Source: Bacteroidota bacterium (GTDB taxonomy: Bacteria; Bacteroidota; Bacteroidia; UBA7662). Taken from it: 44,128 nucleotides of DNA. A model generated the notes under the pieces. The model was not told the origin of the DNA. It did no database searches and was given only the letters and a program-made list of their open reading frames with translations. The position numbers and the translations under genes were made by a program. The DNA is taken from contig SYHW01000060.1 of assembly GCA_005799065.1 (NCBI GenBank), positions 72,654 to 116,781 of the forward strand. Reading direction: 5' to 3'. Positions 24,550 to 31,103 of this stretch are shown piece after piece (within the stretch, counting starts at the first letter, position 1; each line of letters starts with the position of its first letter).

Positions 24550-25944
24550 ATGAACGCGACGGGTTCGTGCCATTTGATTTGGTTGCGCAACGACCTGCGC
24601 ATACATGATCAACCGGCCTTGTTTGCAGCCGCTCAAAAGCAGATCCCACTGGAATTTGTTTATGTATTGGATGAGCGTTTGATCGGACCCACAGCTTGGG
24701 GGTTTAACCGGTCGGGTCGGCGTCGTTTGTCGTGGATTATGGCCAATGTTCAGGAGCTTCACCGCCAGCTGGCATCATTCGGGCACACGCTCTACGTGTC
24801 CTTAGGTCACCCAGTTAATCTAATAACAAATAGACTCGCTGCCGGAGGGGTTAGTCAGGTTTTTTTGAATGATGATCCCGGTTTTGAGGAACAGAAAGAT
24901 GCCGATCAACTGAGGTCGTTTGCAGCCGCAAGGGGTATTCCCTGCAGCTTTTTTTCAGGTGGAGATTTGTTTGAATTTTCGCAGGTATCCCATTTACTTG
25001 ATCACCAAGGACAGGGTTTCACGCCGTTCAGGCAGAAATTGGAACGGACAGGCTTTGTTCCCCATGAGCCGCTTCAGCTGCCTGATTTAAGTCGATGCAG
25101 TTCATCTTATACAGAATCTATCCACGGCAGGGATGGTTTCTTGGTCGATTGGAAACAATGGCAGGCGCAAATGGGGTTCAAACCCGAACAGGAAATTTCA
25201 GAGCACGGTGATCGTGGCTTGGTTTTTGAACTATTTCAGGATTTACCCGTCGATTCCCGATGCGATTTTACGCCCCAACCCGGTGAAAGGTGCGGTTTGG
25301 AGCGTCTACACGATTATTTTTTTGTAGGCAGAAGCCTACAGACCTACAAAGAAACCCGAAACGGCATGCTTGGAAGCACATTTTCCACCCGTTTTTCGCC
25401 TTGGTTGGCGGTGGGGAGCCTGTCGGCACGGAGCGTTTGGGCAGAAAGCCTGCGTTTTGAAGCAACATTCGGGCGCAATGAAGGCAGCGAATGGCTGCGG
25501 TTTGAGTTATTGTGGCGGGAGTATTTCCGTCACCTTTCTCGCCTTTGGGGGCGGCGCTTGTTTATGCCCGAGGGTACAGCAACCACATATTTTCCCAGGA
25601 CGGAACGAGCGAGCGCCCCATTCGAACAATGGTGTATGGGTAAAACCGGACATCTGTTCATCGATGCCCACATGAACGAACTCTCTTCTACCGGTTGGAT
25701 GAGCAATCGGGGTCGTCAGGTGGTGGCAAGCTATCTGGTGCATCACCTGCAAGGCGACTGGCGCGCAGGAGCCGCCTGGTTCGAACACCAGCTCATCGAT
25801 TATGATGTGGCCAGTAATTACGGCAACTGGACCTATCTGGCTGGTGTAGGTACTGATCCTCGGCCGAACAGGGTATTCAATCCGGATCTTCAGGCCGATC
25901 GGTACGACCCCTCGGGTTCGTACAGGCGAAAATGGACAAGCTGA
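24550..25944 (+). CDS. DASH-type cryptochrome/photolyase
   Basis: This is a 464-residue FAD protein of the photolyase/cryptochrome family. The N-terminal antenna domain starts LIWLRNDLRIHDQPAL. The FAD-binding half carries the DASH-like features YKETRNGMLGSTFSTRFSPWLA, LLWREYFRHLSRLWG, STGWMSNRGRQVVASYLVHHL and the DASH-specific end NYGNWTYLAGVGTDPRPNRVFN followed by YDPSGSYRRKW. CRY-DASH proteins bind FAD and methenyltetrahydrofolate, repair cyclobutane dimers mainly in single-stranded DNA and may act as light sensors. It is the left border of a light-related region that includes a second, unrelated photolyase and the carotenoid genes. ATG 24550 follows the scoA terminator. Confidence 0.93.
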   Translation: MNATGSCHLIWLRNDLRIHDQPALFAAAQKQIPLEFVYVLDERLIGPTAWGFNRSGRRRLSWIMANVQELHRQLASFGHTLYVSLGHPVNLITNRLAAGGVSQVFLNDDPGFEEQKDADQLRSFAAARGIPCSFFSGGDLFEFSQVSHLLDHQGQGFTPFRQKLERTGFVPHEPLQLPDLSRCSSSYTESIHGRDGFLVDWKQWQAQMGFKPEQEISEHGDRGLVFELFQDLPVDSRCDFTPQPGERCGLERLHDYFFVGRSLQTYKETRNGMLGSTFSTRFSPWLAVGSLSARSVWAESLRFEATFGRNEGSEWLRFELLWREYFRHLSRLWGRRLFMPEGTATTYFPRTERASAPFEQWCMGKTGHLFIDAHMNELSSTGWMSNRGRQVVASYLVHHLQGDWRAGAAWFEHQLIDYDVASNYGNWTYLAGVGTDPRPNRVFNPDLQADRYDPSGSYRRKWTS

Positions 25945-25961
25945 AACTCCTTTTTTCGGAC

Positions 25962-27146
25962 CTAAAGATTGGCTTTTCTGCGCCGGCGTTCCGCGGATAG
26001 CAGAGCCAACTCGCGCGACATTTGACCGGCCATGCTCGTATTTTCTTGAGCACGACGCACCAGGTAAGGTAAAACAGCAGGAACGGGACCATACGGAAGG
26101 TACTTGGCCACGCGATAACCGGCATGGGCGAGGTTAAAGCTGATGTGGTCGCTCATCCCTTTGAGTTGGGCCGACCAGATCCGAGGGTCGCCCGGCGCAA
26201 TGCCCAGTTCCCCCATTCGGGTGATCATTTTCATGTTACTGTCCTCATTATGACTCCCGCAACAAAGAGCCATATGATCTATATGGTCTAAGCAGAAACG
26301 TACCGCCTCATCAAAATCCCGGTCGGTCGAGGCTTTGTCGGGTTGAATGGGACTCGAAGCATTGTGAAGCGCTGCCCGATCACGCTCTTTTTCCATATAG
26401 GCCCCCCGAACCAATTTTACGGCAAAATGACATCCGGCTGCATTCATTTGATCGAACGTACTTTTGAGGTACGCCAATCGGTCATGTCTATACAATTGCA
26501 CGGTTTGATAGACAATGGGTTTGATGCGGTTGAACGCCAATACCAGCTCATGCACAAGCGAATCGATGGCATCCTGAATCCAACTCTCCTCTGCATCCAC
26601 CAAAACCGCCTGATCCGCATCGGCAGCGGCTTGAACGATGCGGCGCACACGCGATCGAACCCGATTCCACTCTGGCAAATCCCCTGCGGCAGCAGGAGTC
26701 ATAGCCCCCACTTGTTCGAGTAGATCCGCCGGGGCCACCCCACTTACTTTAAAGACAGCGAAAGGTATCCGTTCATCGCCTCGAGCCTTATGAATCGTTC
26801 GAATAATCTCATCTGCGCAGGCATCAAAGGCCGCATCGCCCTCCATTCCCTCAACCGAATAATCGAGAATGGTTCCCACGCTGCCTCGCGCCAATTGGGC
26901 CACTGCTGTTTCACATTCTTCGATGGTTTCGCCCCCACAAAACTGTTTATAAACCGTCTTTCGAATCACCCACTGAATGGGGAGCCCAAAGCGAATGGCC
27001 CATTGAGCCAATCGGCTTCCCCAATCGACCAACCAAGGGGAGCCCATCATGCGAAACAAAAAGTAGGAGTCGCGCAGCTCCGCATCGGAAAAGCGAGAAA
27101 ATGCGATTTGGGTGTTGTTGAGGTTGGGGGCTTGACTAGACTGCAT
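25962..27146 (-). CDS. Proline dehydrogenase
   Basis: This is a 394-residue monofunctional proline dehydrogenase (PRODH barrel) that oxidises L-proline to pyrroline-5-carboxylate with FAD and passes electrons to the respiratory chain. Visible family motifs are VLVDAEESWIQ, VKLVRGAYMEKERDRA (substrate and FAD site), CCGSHNEDSN, SAQLKGMSDHISFNLA and the proline-carboxylate-binding YLPYGPVPAVLPYLVRRAQEN. ATG 27146 is chosen over TTG 27170 because the latter lies within a promoter-like box. It converges on the CRY-DASH gene with a 17-nt gap. No P5C dehydrogenase gene is adjacent. Confidence 0.93.
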   Translation of the reverse strand: MQSSQAPNLNNTQIAFSRFSDAELRDSYFLFRMMGSPWLVDWGSRLAQWAIRFGLPIQWVIRKTVYKQFCGGETIEECETAVAQLARGSVGTILDYSVEGMEGDAAFDACADEIIRTIHKARGDERIPFAVFKVSGVAPADLLEQVGAMTPAAAGDLPEWNRVRSRVRRIVQAAADADQAVLVDAEESWIQDAIDSLVHELVLAFNRIKPIVYQTVQLYRHDRLAYLKSTFDQMNAAGCHFAVKLVRGAYMEKERDRAALHNASSPIQPDKASTDRDFDEAVRFCLDHIDHMALCCGSHNEDSNMKMITRMGELGIAPGDPRIWSAQLKGMSDHISFNLAHAGYRVAKYLPYGPVPAVLPYLVRRAQENTSMAGQMSRELALLSAERRRRKANL

Positions 27147-27167
27147 AGTGTTTGATGCGAATCGCTG

Positions 27168-27175
27168 CAAAGATA
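27168..27175 (-). promoter_or_regulatory. Candidate proline dehydrogenase -7 box
   Basis: Minus-strand TATCTTTG (27175-27168) matches TAnnTTTG and lies 21 nt before the ATG. A clear TTG partner was not found. Confidence 0.45.
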
Positions 27176-27222
27176 GGAGAGAAGATGGGGTGGAGGATAG
27201 GACTTTGGAATGGACGGATGGC

Positions 27223-27273
27223 GGGTGTTTTCAATTAGTGGGTGTTTTCAAATGAAATGGCGCGTGTTTTCAA
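27223..27273. repeat. Three short direct repeats GSGTGTTTTCAA
   Basis: GGGTGTTTTCAA begins at 27223 and 27240, and GCGTGTTTTCAA at 27262. They lie between the lipoprotein stop and the proline dehydrogenase promoter, with offsets of 17 and 22 nt. The last copy overlaps the lipoprotein stop codon region. Confidence 0.8.
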
Positions 27274-27869
27274 TCAAGAGCGCCCATAAGCCGTAGGTAA
27301 TCGCGCACCTGCAATCCAAAATCGGCACGCTCCCTTTCGTTGGTTAAAATGGATGCTACCCCTTGTCCATGTACCACACATTCAATGTTCTCACGGTTTT
27401 CGATTGCTCCGTACAGTCGGGCCAGTAGATGGTGGTGTTTTATGGGTGGATCTTTCGGGCTGCAATGGAGGGTATCGATGGCATTGGGCGAAGAAGGATG
27501 AGATAAAATCAGCTGGAAATCATGATTTTCAGAGCCGTTTGTCAGCTTCAGACTAAGCAACATCACCACACGGTCATTGAGGGTATTGATCAGCAGAAGG
27601 GGTTGGATTTGAGGAAAAAGCGGACGATCGGCGAAGGCGCGCCACCGATAAACCTCTAAGGGCTGTAGGGTGTCCTGTATCCGAACATAATAAATGCTAC
27701 GGGTGTTGCGGAAAAACAAAAGGTTGGACGAACGCATGCGGAAACTTGGACTTTCGAATTGTTCTGGCTCCACTTTGGAAAGGGAAGATTGACACCCCAT
27801 GATGTTGAATAGTAACGGTATCAGGAGTTGAACAGACAAACAGTAAAAAATATACGGGCTTTTTAGCAT
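27270..27869 (-). CDS. Predicted lipoprotein, function unknown
   Basis: This is a 199-residue protein from ATG 27869. The N-terminus MLKSPYIFYCLSVQLLIPLL followed by FNIMGCQSS is a lipoprotein signal with the lipidated Cys about residue 26. Longer in-frame reading upstream would run into the photolyase gene on the other strand and destroy the signal. The mature protein is beta-rich (SIYYVRIQDTLQPLEVYRWRAF, LLLINTLNDRVVMLLSLKLT, NHDFQLILSHPSS) and shows no motif I can name. It is divergent from the Fe-S photolyase (ATGs 94 nt apart) and runs toward proline dehydrogenase on the same strand. Confidence 0.72.
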   Translation of the reverse strand: MLKSPYIFYCLSVQLLIPLLFNIMGCQSSLSKVEPEQFESPSFRMRSSNLLFFRNTRSIYYVRIQDTLQPLEVYRWRAFADRPLFPQIQPLLLINTLNDRVVMLLSLKLTNGSENHDFQLILSHPSSPNAIDTLHCSPKDPPIKHHHLLARLYGAIENRENIECVVHGQGVASILTNERERADFGLQVRDYLRLMGALD

Positions 27870-27894
27870 AAGTAGCGAACAACGACGCCCGCTG

Positions 27895-27996
27895 CTTGTT
27901 TGAAAAAAAATGAACTTCAATGGCATGCCTCTTATTTGGCATGCCTCTTGTTTGAAAAAAAGATGAACTTCAATGGCATGCCTCCCCTCAATCGGC
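27895..27996. repeat. About 53-bp duplication at the photolyase 5' end
   Basis: The segment starting CTTGTTTGAAAAAAA and ending ATGAACTTCAATGGCATGCC is present twice, with the two ATGs at 27910 and 27963. Copy 1 lacks one G before its ATG. Between the copies a further GGCATGCCTC occurs, so the palindrome GGCATGCC appears three times. The first copy provides a second start site. Confidence 0.92.
27910..27966 (+). CDS. Possible 18-codon leader ORF made by the duplication
   Basis: From the first duplicated ATG the frame reads MNFNGMPLIWHASCLKKR and stops at TGA 27964-27966. The stop overlaps the photolyase ATG as ATGA (27963-27966), an arrangement that usually allows translational coupling. It shares its first six residues (MNFNGM) with the photolyase because of the duplication. 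Whether it is translated is not known. Confidence 0.35.
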   Translation: MNFNGMPLIWHASCLKKR

Positions 27997-29534
27997 CAGG
28001 TCCTTTTCGTGAAATACGGTTGATTTTGGGCGATCAGCTGAACCGCGGGCACAGCTGGTTTCAAAGCGGTCGACCCGATGTATTGTATGTGATGATGGAA
28101 TGCAGGAGCGAAACCGACTACTGCCAACACCACATTCAAAAGATTGTCACCTTTTTCATGGCCATGCGTCGTTTTTCTCTGTGGATGCAGGAAAACGGCC
28201 ATGCAATTTTATACATCACCCTCGACGACTCCGAGAACAAGCAGTCGGTGGCGGGTAATCTCGATTGGGTGGTGGCAAAATTTCCATGTTCATCGGTGGC
28301 CTGGCAAGAACCCGATGAATTCAGGCTTGATCAGGAACTAAGGCGTTGGGCCAAACAAGCCCCAATTGAAGCCTACAGTGTCGGCACAGAACATTTTTAC
28401 ACCGAAAGAAACGAGACGGCCTTATTTTTTGCCGGGCGCAAAACCTGGCGAATGGAGTATTTCTACCGAAAAATGCGTCGCAAACACGGCATCCTGATGC
28501 AGGGCGAACAACCGCAGGGGGGCGAATGGAATTTTGATGCAGAAAACCGAAAGCCAATCCCTGCGGCGGTTGTCATCCCAGAATTGACTATGCCCGAACA
28601 CCGAGCCTCAGGCTGGGGCAATTGGCTCAAACAACAGGGGGTGCGAACCATTGGCGAGCTGCCCGAAAAACTCATGTGGCCCACAACGCCCGATGAGGCC
28701 CGAACCATCCTGGATCATTTTATGGAAAGGCTGCTGCCTTCCTTTGGGCACTACCAAGATGCCCTTACCCGTCGACACGACTTTTTATTCCACTCCAGGC
28801 TGTCGTTTGCCCTCAATGCAAAGCTCATCAGCCCCAACGAGGTGGTTCGAGCGGTAGAGCAAGCCTGGATGAGCGAGCCCGACCGTTATCCGCTGGCATC
28901 CGTAGAGGGATTTATCCGTCAAATTCTCGGATGGCGCGAGTATGTTCGCGGGGTCTATTGGGCACATATGCCTGAATATGGTGAACTGAATCAGCTGCAA
29001 CACCAGCGCAGCTTACCGTCTTGGTATTGGACAGGGGAGACGCACATGGCTTGCATGCGTCATGCCATCGGTCAGACCCTTCAGCAGGCCTATGCACACC
29101 ACATCCAACGGCTCATGATCACCGGGAATTTTGCTCTATTGGCTGGTATTCATCCGGATGAAGTCGATCGTTGGTATTTGGGCGTGTATATCGATGCCGT
29201 TGAATGGGTGGAAATGCCCAACACCCGGGGCATGAGTCAGTACGCCGACGGAGGACTCATGGCAAGCAAACCTTATGTTTCGTCGGGCCAGTATATCAAG
29301 CGCATGGGCGACTACTGCGGGTCATGTCGCTACAATCCGCAATTAACGACCGAAGCCAATGCTTGTCCGTTCAATAGCTTATATTGGCATTTCCACGATC
29401 GGCATGAGCGCATATTGCGGCCGAACGTACGCCTTGCCATGGTCTACCGAAATTGGGACCGAATGGACCCGGGTAAGCGATCGGCACTCCTGCTGAAGGC
29501 CGAATCCTTATTGGATCGAGTGGACGAATTGTAG
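27963..29534 (+). CDS. Fe-S bacterial (6-4)-type photolyase/cryptochrome (FeS-BCP)
   Basis: This is a 523-residue protein of the photolyase-related, iron-sulfur group whose characterised member is Agrobacterium PhrB, a (6-4) photolyase. The N-terminal domain has IRLILGDQLNRGHSWF and DVLYVMMECRSE. The FAD region has FSRLSFALNAKLISP-type sequence (HSRLSFALN), EGFIRQILGWREYVRGVYW and NYFALLAGIHPDE-type sequence (GNFALLAGIHPDEV). Four cysteines, Cys364, Cys452, Cys455 and Cys468, have spacings of 88, 3 and 13, identical to the [4Fe-4S] ligands of PhrB. The likely role is light-driven repair of (6-4) lesions. ATG 27963 is the second of two duplicated start sites. It heads the gene string toward the carotenoid cluster. 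Confidence 0.94.
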   Translation: MNFNGMPPLNRPGPFREIRLILGDQLNRGHSWFQSGRPDVLYVMMECRSETDYCQHHIQKIVTFFMAMRRFSLWMQENGHAILYITLDDSENKQSVAGNLDWVVAKFPCSSVAWQEPDEFRLDQELRRWAKQAPIEAYSVGTEHFYTERNETALFFAGRKTWRMEYFYRKMRRKHGILMQGEQPQGGEWNFDAENRKPIPAAVVIPELTMPEHRASGWGNWLKQQGVRTIGELPEKLMWPTTPDEARTILDHFMERLLPSFGHYQDALTRRHDFLFHSRLSFALNAKLISPNEVVRAVEQAWMSEPDRYPLASVEGFIRQILGWREYVRGVYWAHMPEYGELNQLQHQRSLPSWYWTGETHMACMRHAIGQTLQQAYAHHIQRLMITGNFALLAGIHPDEVDRWYLGVYIDAVEWVEMPNTRGMSQYADGGLMASKPYVSSGQYIKRMGDYCGSCRYNPQLTTEANACPFNSLYWHFHDRHERILRPNVRLAMVYRNWDRMDPGKRSALLLKAESLLDRVDEL

Positions 29535-29621
29535 ATACCCATATAATTCTTATGCGTGCCATTAAATTAGGCCGAACAAGAGTTCGAAATCCAATGAACC
29601 GGACCTCTATCCATCAATCCA

Positions 29622-30110
29622 ATGAGCCGAAAAACAACTCAATTTCCTTTCGCTGAACCTGGACCGGCCGATCTTGTGGTTGTAACGAAGGTCGCTTCAC
29701 CCTTTGATCGTGTGGTTGCCGGTTTCGGTGCGCCTCTTTTTGAGACCCTCAACCCACCCTTTCCCAAAGCCTGTCTTCTTCGGATGGATGGGAATGAAGC
29801 AGGCCATCGAATCGAAATTGAATTGAATTTTGGCTTATTTGCCCAGGCATGGACGGGTGTTATTCGAGCTAATTCCCAGTCGCCAGGCCTGTATTGGTTT
29901 GTTGATCGCGGGGAACGATTGCCTTTTTTTCTGCGCAGTTGGGAGCATTACCATGGCATCAAAAAAGGCGGCACCGGCGTGACCTTCATCACCGACGCCA
30001 TTCGATTTCGACAGGCTCCATGGATACCGCGATTTCTGATGCGGTGGATGCTCATCCTCTTGATGCGCTACCGTTCTCCGCGCTACAAGCGTTATTTTGT
30101 ATTGTGTTAG
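29622..30110 (+). CDS. SRPBCC-like ligand-binding protein
   Basis: This is a 162-residue protein with the pattern of SRPBCC/START-like folds: LVVVTKVASPFDRVVAGFG at the start, then FAQAWTGVIRAN, GLYWFVDRGERLPFFLRSWEHYHGIKKGGTGVTFITDAIRF, and a C-terminal helix rich in aromatic and basic residues (RSPRYKRYFVLC). The family binds hydrophobic ligands. Members of this subtype often lie near carotenoid or photolyase genes in Bacteroidota, which fits here, but no substrate can be named. It starts 87 nt after the Fe-S photolyase and is followed by a 271-nt AT-rich regulatory gap before the sigma gene. Confidence 0.75.
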   Translation: MSRKTTQFPFAEPGPADLVVVTKVASPFDRVVAGFGAPLFETLNPPFPKACLLRMDGNEAGHRIEIELNFGLFAQAWTGVIRANSQSPGLYWFVDRGERLPFFLRSWEHYHGIKKGGTGVTFITDAIRFRQAPWIPRFLMRWMLILLMRYRSPRYKRYFVLC

Positions 30111-30232
30111 AATTATTTTTCCTGGATGCACTTGCTCGATTTATGGCGGGATTTACAGCATAGAATCGATTTGTCTCAACGGGCAATGTACGGGCAACGA
30201 AAAATCGCGCCATCGCAAGAGATGGTTTTTAT

Positions 30233-30263
30233 TTGTAATACAATGATAATAAATTTTATACAA
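30233..30263. promoter_or_regulatory. TTGTA/TACAA operator-like sites upstream of the sigma gene
   Basis: TTGTAATACAA (30233-30243) is a perfect odd palindrome, and a further ATACAA half-site lies at 30258-30263. The same half-sites form the palindrome just before crtI. The surrounding 30170-30320 is very AT-rich and has no ORF of note. Confidence 0.4.
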
Positions 30264-30323
30264 ATAATAAAATATTTATTATCTAATTTGTTTAAGAATT
30301 TTCAAAAAAAGTTAAACAAAGTC

Positions 30324-30354
30324 TTGGTTCTTAGGTGGCGAACCTCTACTTTTG
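30324..30354 (+). promoter_or_regulatory. Sigma factor gene promoter
   Basis: TTG (30324-30326), 20 nt, then TACTTTTG (30347-30354) is an ideal Bacteroidota housekeeping promoter, 27 nt before the ATG at 30382. Confidence 0.8.
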
Positions 30355-30381
30355 TTTAACAAATCAACCAAAAACCTAAAC

Positions 30382-30909
30382 ATGGATCCCAATACCTTCA
30401 GTATTAAAGTGAGAGAGCATGGAGTCGCCCTGAAAGCTTACGCCCTATATTTATCACAAGACCGGGAAGATGCCCACGATCTGATGCAAGAAACCTTGCT
30501 TAAGGCGTTTACTCATCGTGAGCGGTTCACCGACGACACCAATCTCAAGGGTTGGTTGTATACCATCATGAAAAACACCTTCATCAATCAATACAGAAGG
30601 AAGGTGAAGCGCAACACCCTGCTCGATTCTACAGAGAATGAATACTACCTCAATAGTTCTGCACATGCTGTTCCGAATGAAAGTCTTGAGCGTCTCAATA
30701 TGGAGCAGATTCATATGCACATTGGTCGTTTGCCCTACGATTTGAAAGAGGCCTTTATGATGAATTTCAGGGGCTATAAGTACCAAGAAATTGCGGATCA
30801 CTTTGGTATCCCCATCGGAACAGTCAAGACCCGCATTCATATGGCACGTCAAATCCTGAAGAAAAGACTCCATGTCTACGGTGAATCTTATGGCATGCAA
30901 GTGGCATAA
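30382..30909 (+). CDS. ECF-like sigma-70 family factor next to carotenoid genes
   Basis: This is a 175-residue sigma factor with region 2 (about residues 15-75: LKAYALYLSQDREDAHDLMQETLLKAF, then KGWLYTIMKNTFINQYRRK) and region 4 (about 115-165: LPYDLKEAFMMNFRGYKYQEIADHFGIPIGTVKTRIHMAR). Regions 1 and 3 are missing, as in ECF sigmas. No anti-sigma gene is adjacent. Its position before crtI, with a terminator between, suggests it directs transcription of carotenoid or photoprotection genes, by analogy with CarQ in Myxococcus; this is inferred. ATG 30382 is chosen because the TTG at 30352 lies in the promoter. The spacer QYRRKVKRNTLLDSTENEYYLNSSA is a typical linker. Confidence 0.92.
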   Translation: MDPNTFSIKVREHGVALKAYALYLSQDREDAHDLMQETLLKAFTHRERFTDDTNLKGWLYTIMKNTFINQYRRKVKRNTLLDSTENEYYLNSSAHAVPNESLERLNMEQIHMHIGRLPYDLKEAFMMNFRGYKYQEIADHFGIPIGTVKTRIHMARQILKKRLHVYGESYGMQVA

Positions 30910-30931
30910 CGATGATCACCAGAGTATTTCG

Positions 30932-30959
30932 AAAGGCTTCCTGAGGTGAGCCTTTTTTT
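30932..30959 (+). terminator. Terminator after the sigma gene
   Basis: AAAGGCT (30932-30938) pairs with AGCCTTT (30949-30955), with CCT/AGG pairing inside the loop and a run of seven T. It separates the sigma transcript from crtI, so crtI needs its own promoter. Confidence 0.85.
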
Positions 30960-30964
30960 GTGGC

Positions 30965-31011
30965 TTGAATTTGATTCAAATTTGTTGTTTGATTTCGGAT
31001 CAAATTTGATC
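30965..31011. promoter_or_regulatory. Palindrome cluster between sigma gene and crtI
   Basis: Three palindromes lie within 47 bp: TTGAAT-TTG-ATTCAA (30965-30979), CAAATTTG (30977-30984), and the perfect 14-mer GATCAAATTTGATC (30998-31011). The two CAAATTTG cores are 24 bp apart, slightly more than two helix turns. They lie 93-139 bp before the crtI ATG, a usual place for activator or repressor binding. The bound protein is unknown. Confidence 0.5.
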
Positions 31012-31082
31012 TTTGGCCTCGATTTTCAGTCGATTCTGCACACAAATTCTCATCAATTGAAAACTGTCGACCGGGGAGTTTG

Positions 31083-31101
31083 TTGTATTAGGAACATACA
31101 A
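31083..31101. promoter_or_regulatory. 19-bp inverted repeat just before crtI
   Basis: TTGTATTAGGAACATACAA is a perfect inverted repeat, TTGTAT-N7-ATACAA, ending 2 nt before the crtI ATG. As DNA it looks like a dimer operator; as RNA it would form a hairpin over the ribosome-binding region. Confidence 0.55.
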
Positions 31102-31103
31102 TC

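Noticed and set aside
23773-24762. Minus-strand open frame of 329 codons over scoA
   Set aside because: Antisense to a well-supported gene, low-complexity His/Gln-rich product, no start context. Treated as a shadow.
27870-28202. N-terminal extension of the minus-strand lipoprotein gene
   Set aside because: It would overlap the photolyase coding region and bury the lipoprotein signal that begins at 27869.
30110-30381. Possible small RNA or ORF in the AT-rich gap before the sigma gene
   Set aside because: No hairpin-plus-T structure and no convincing ORF; only operator-like sites and a promoter can be supported.
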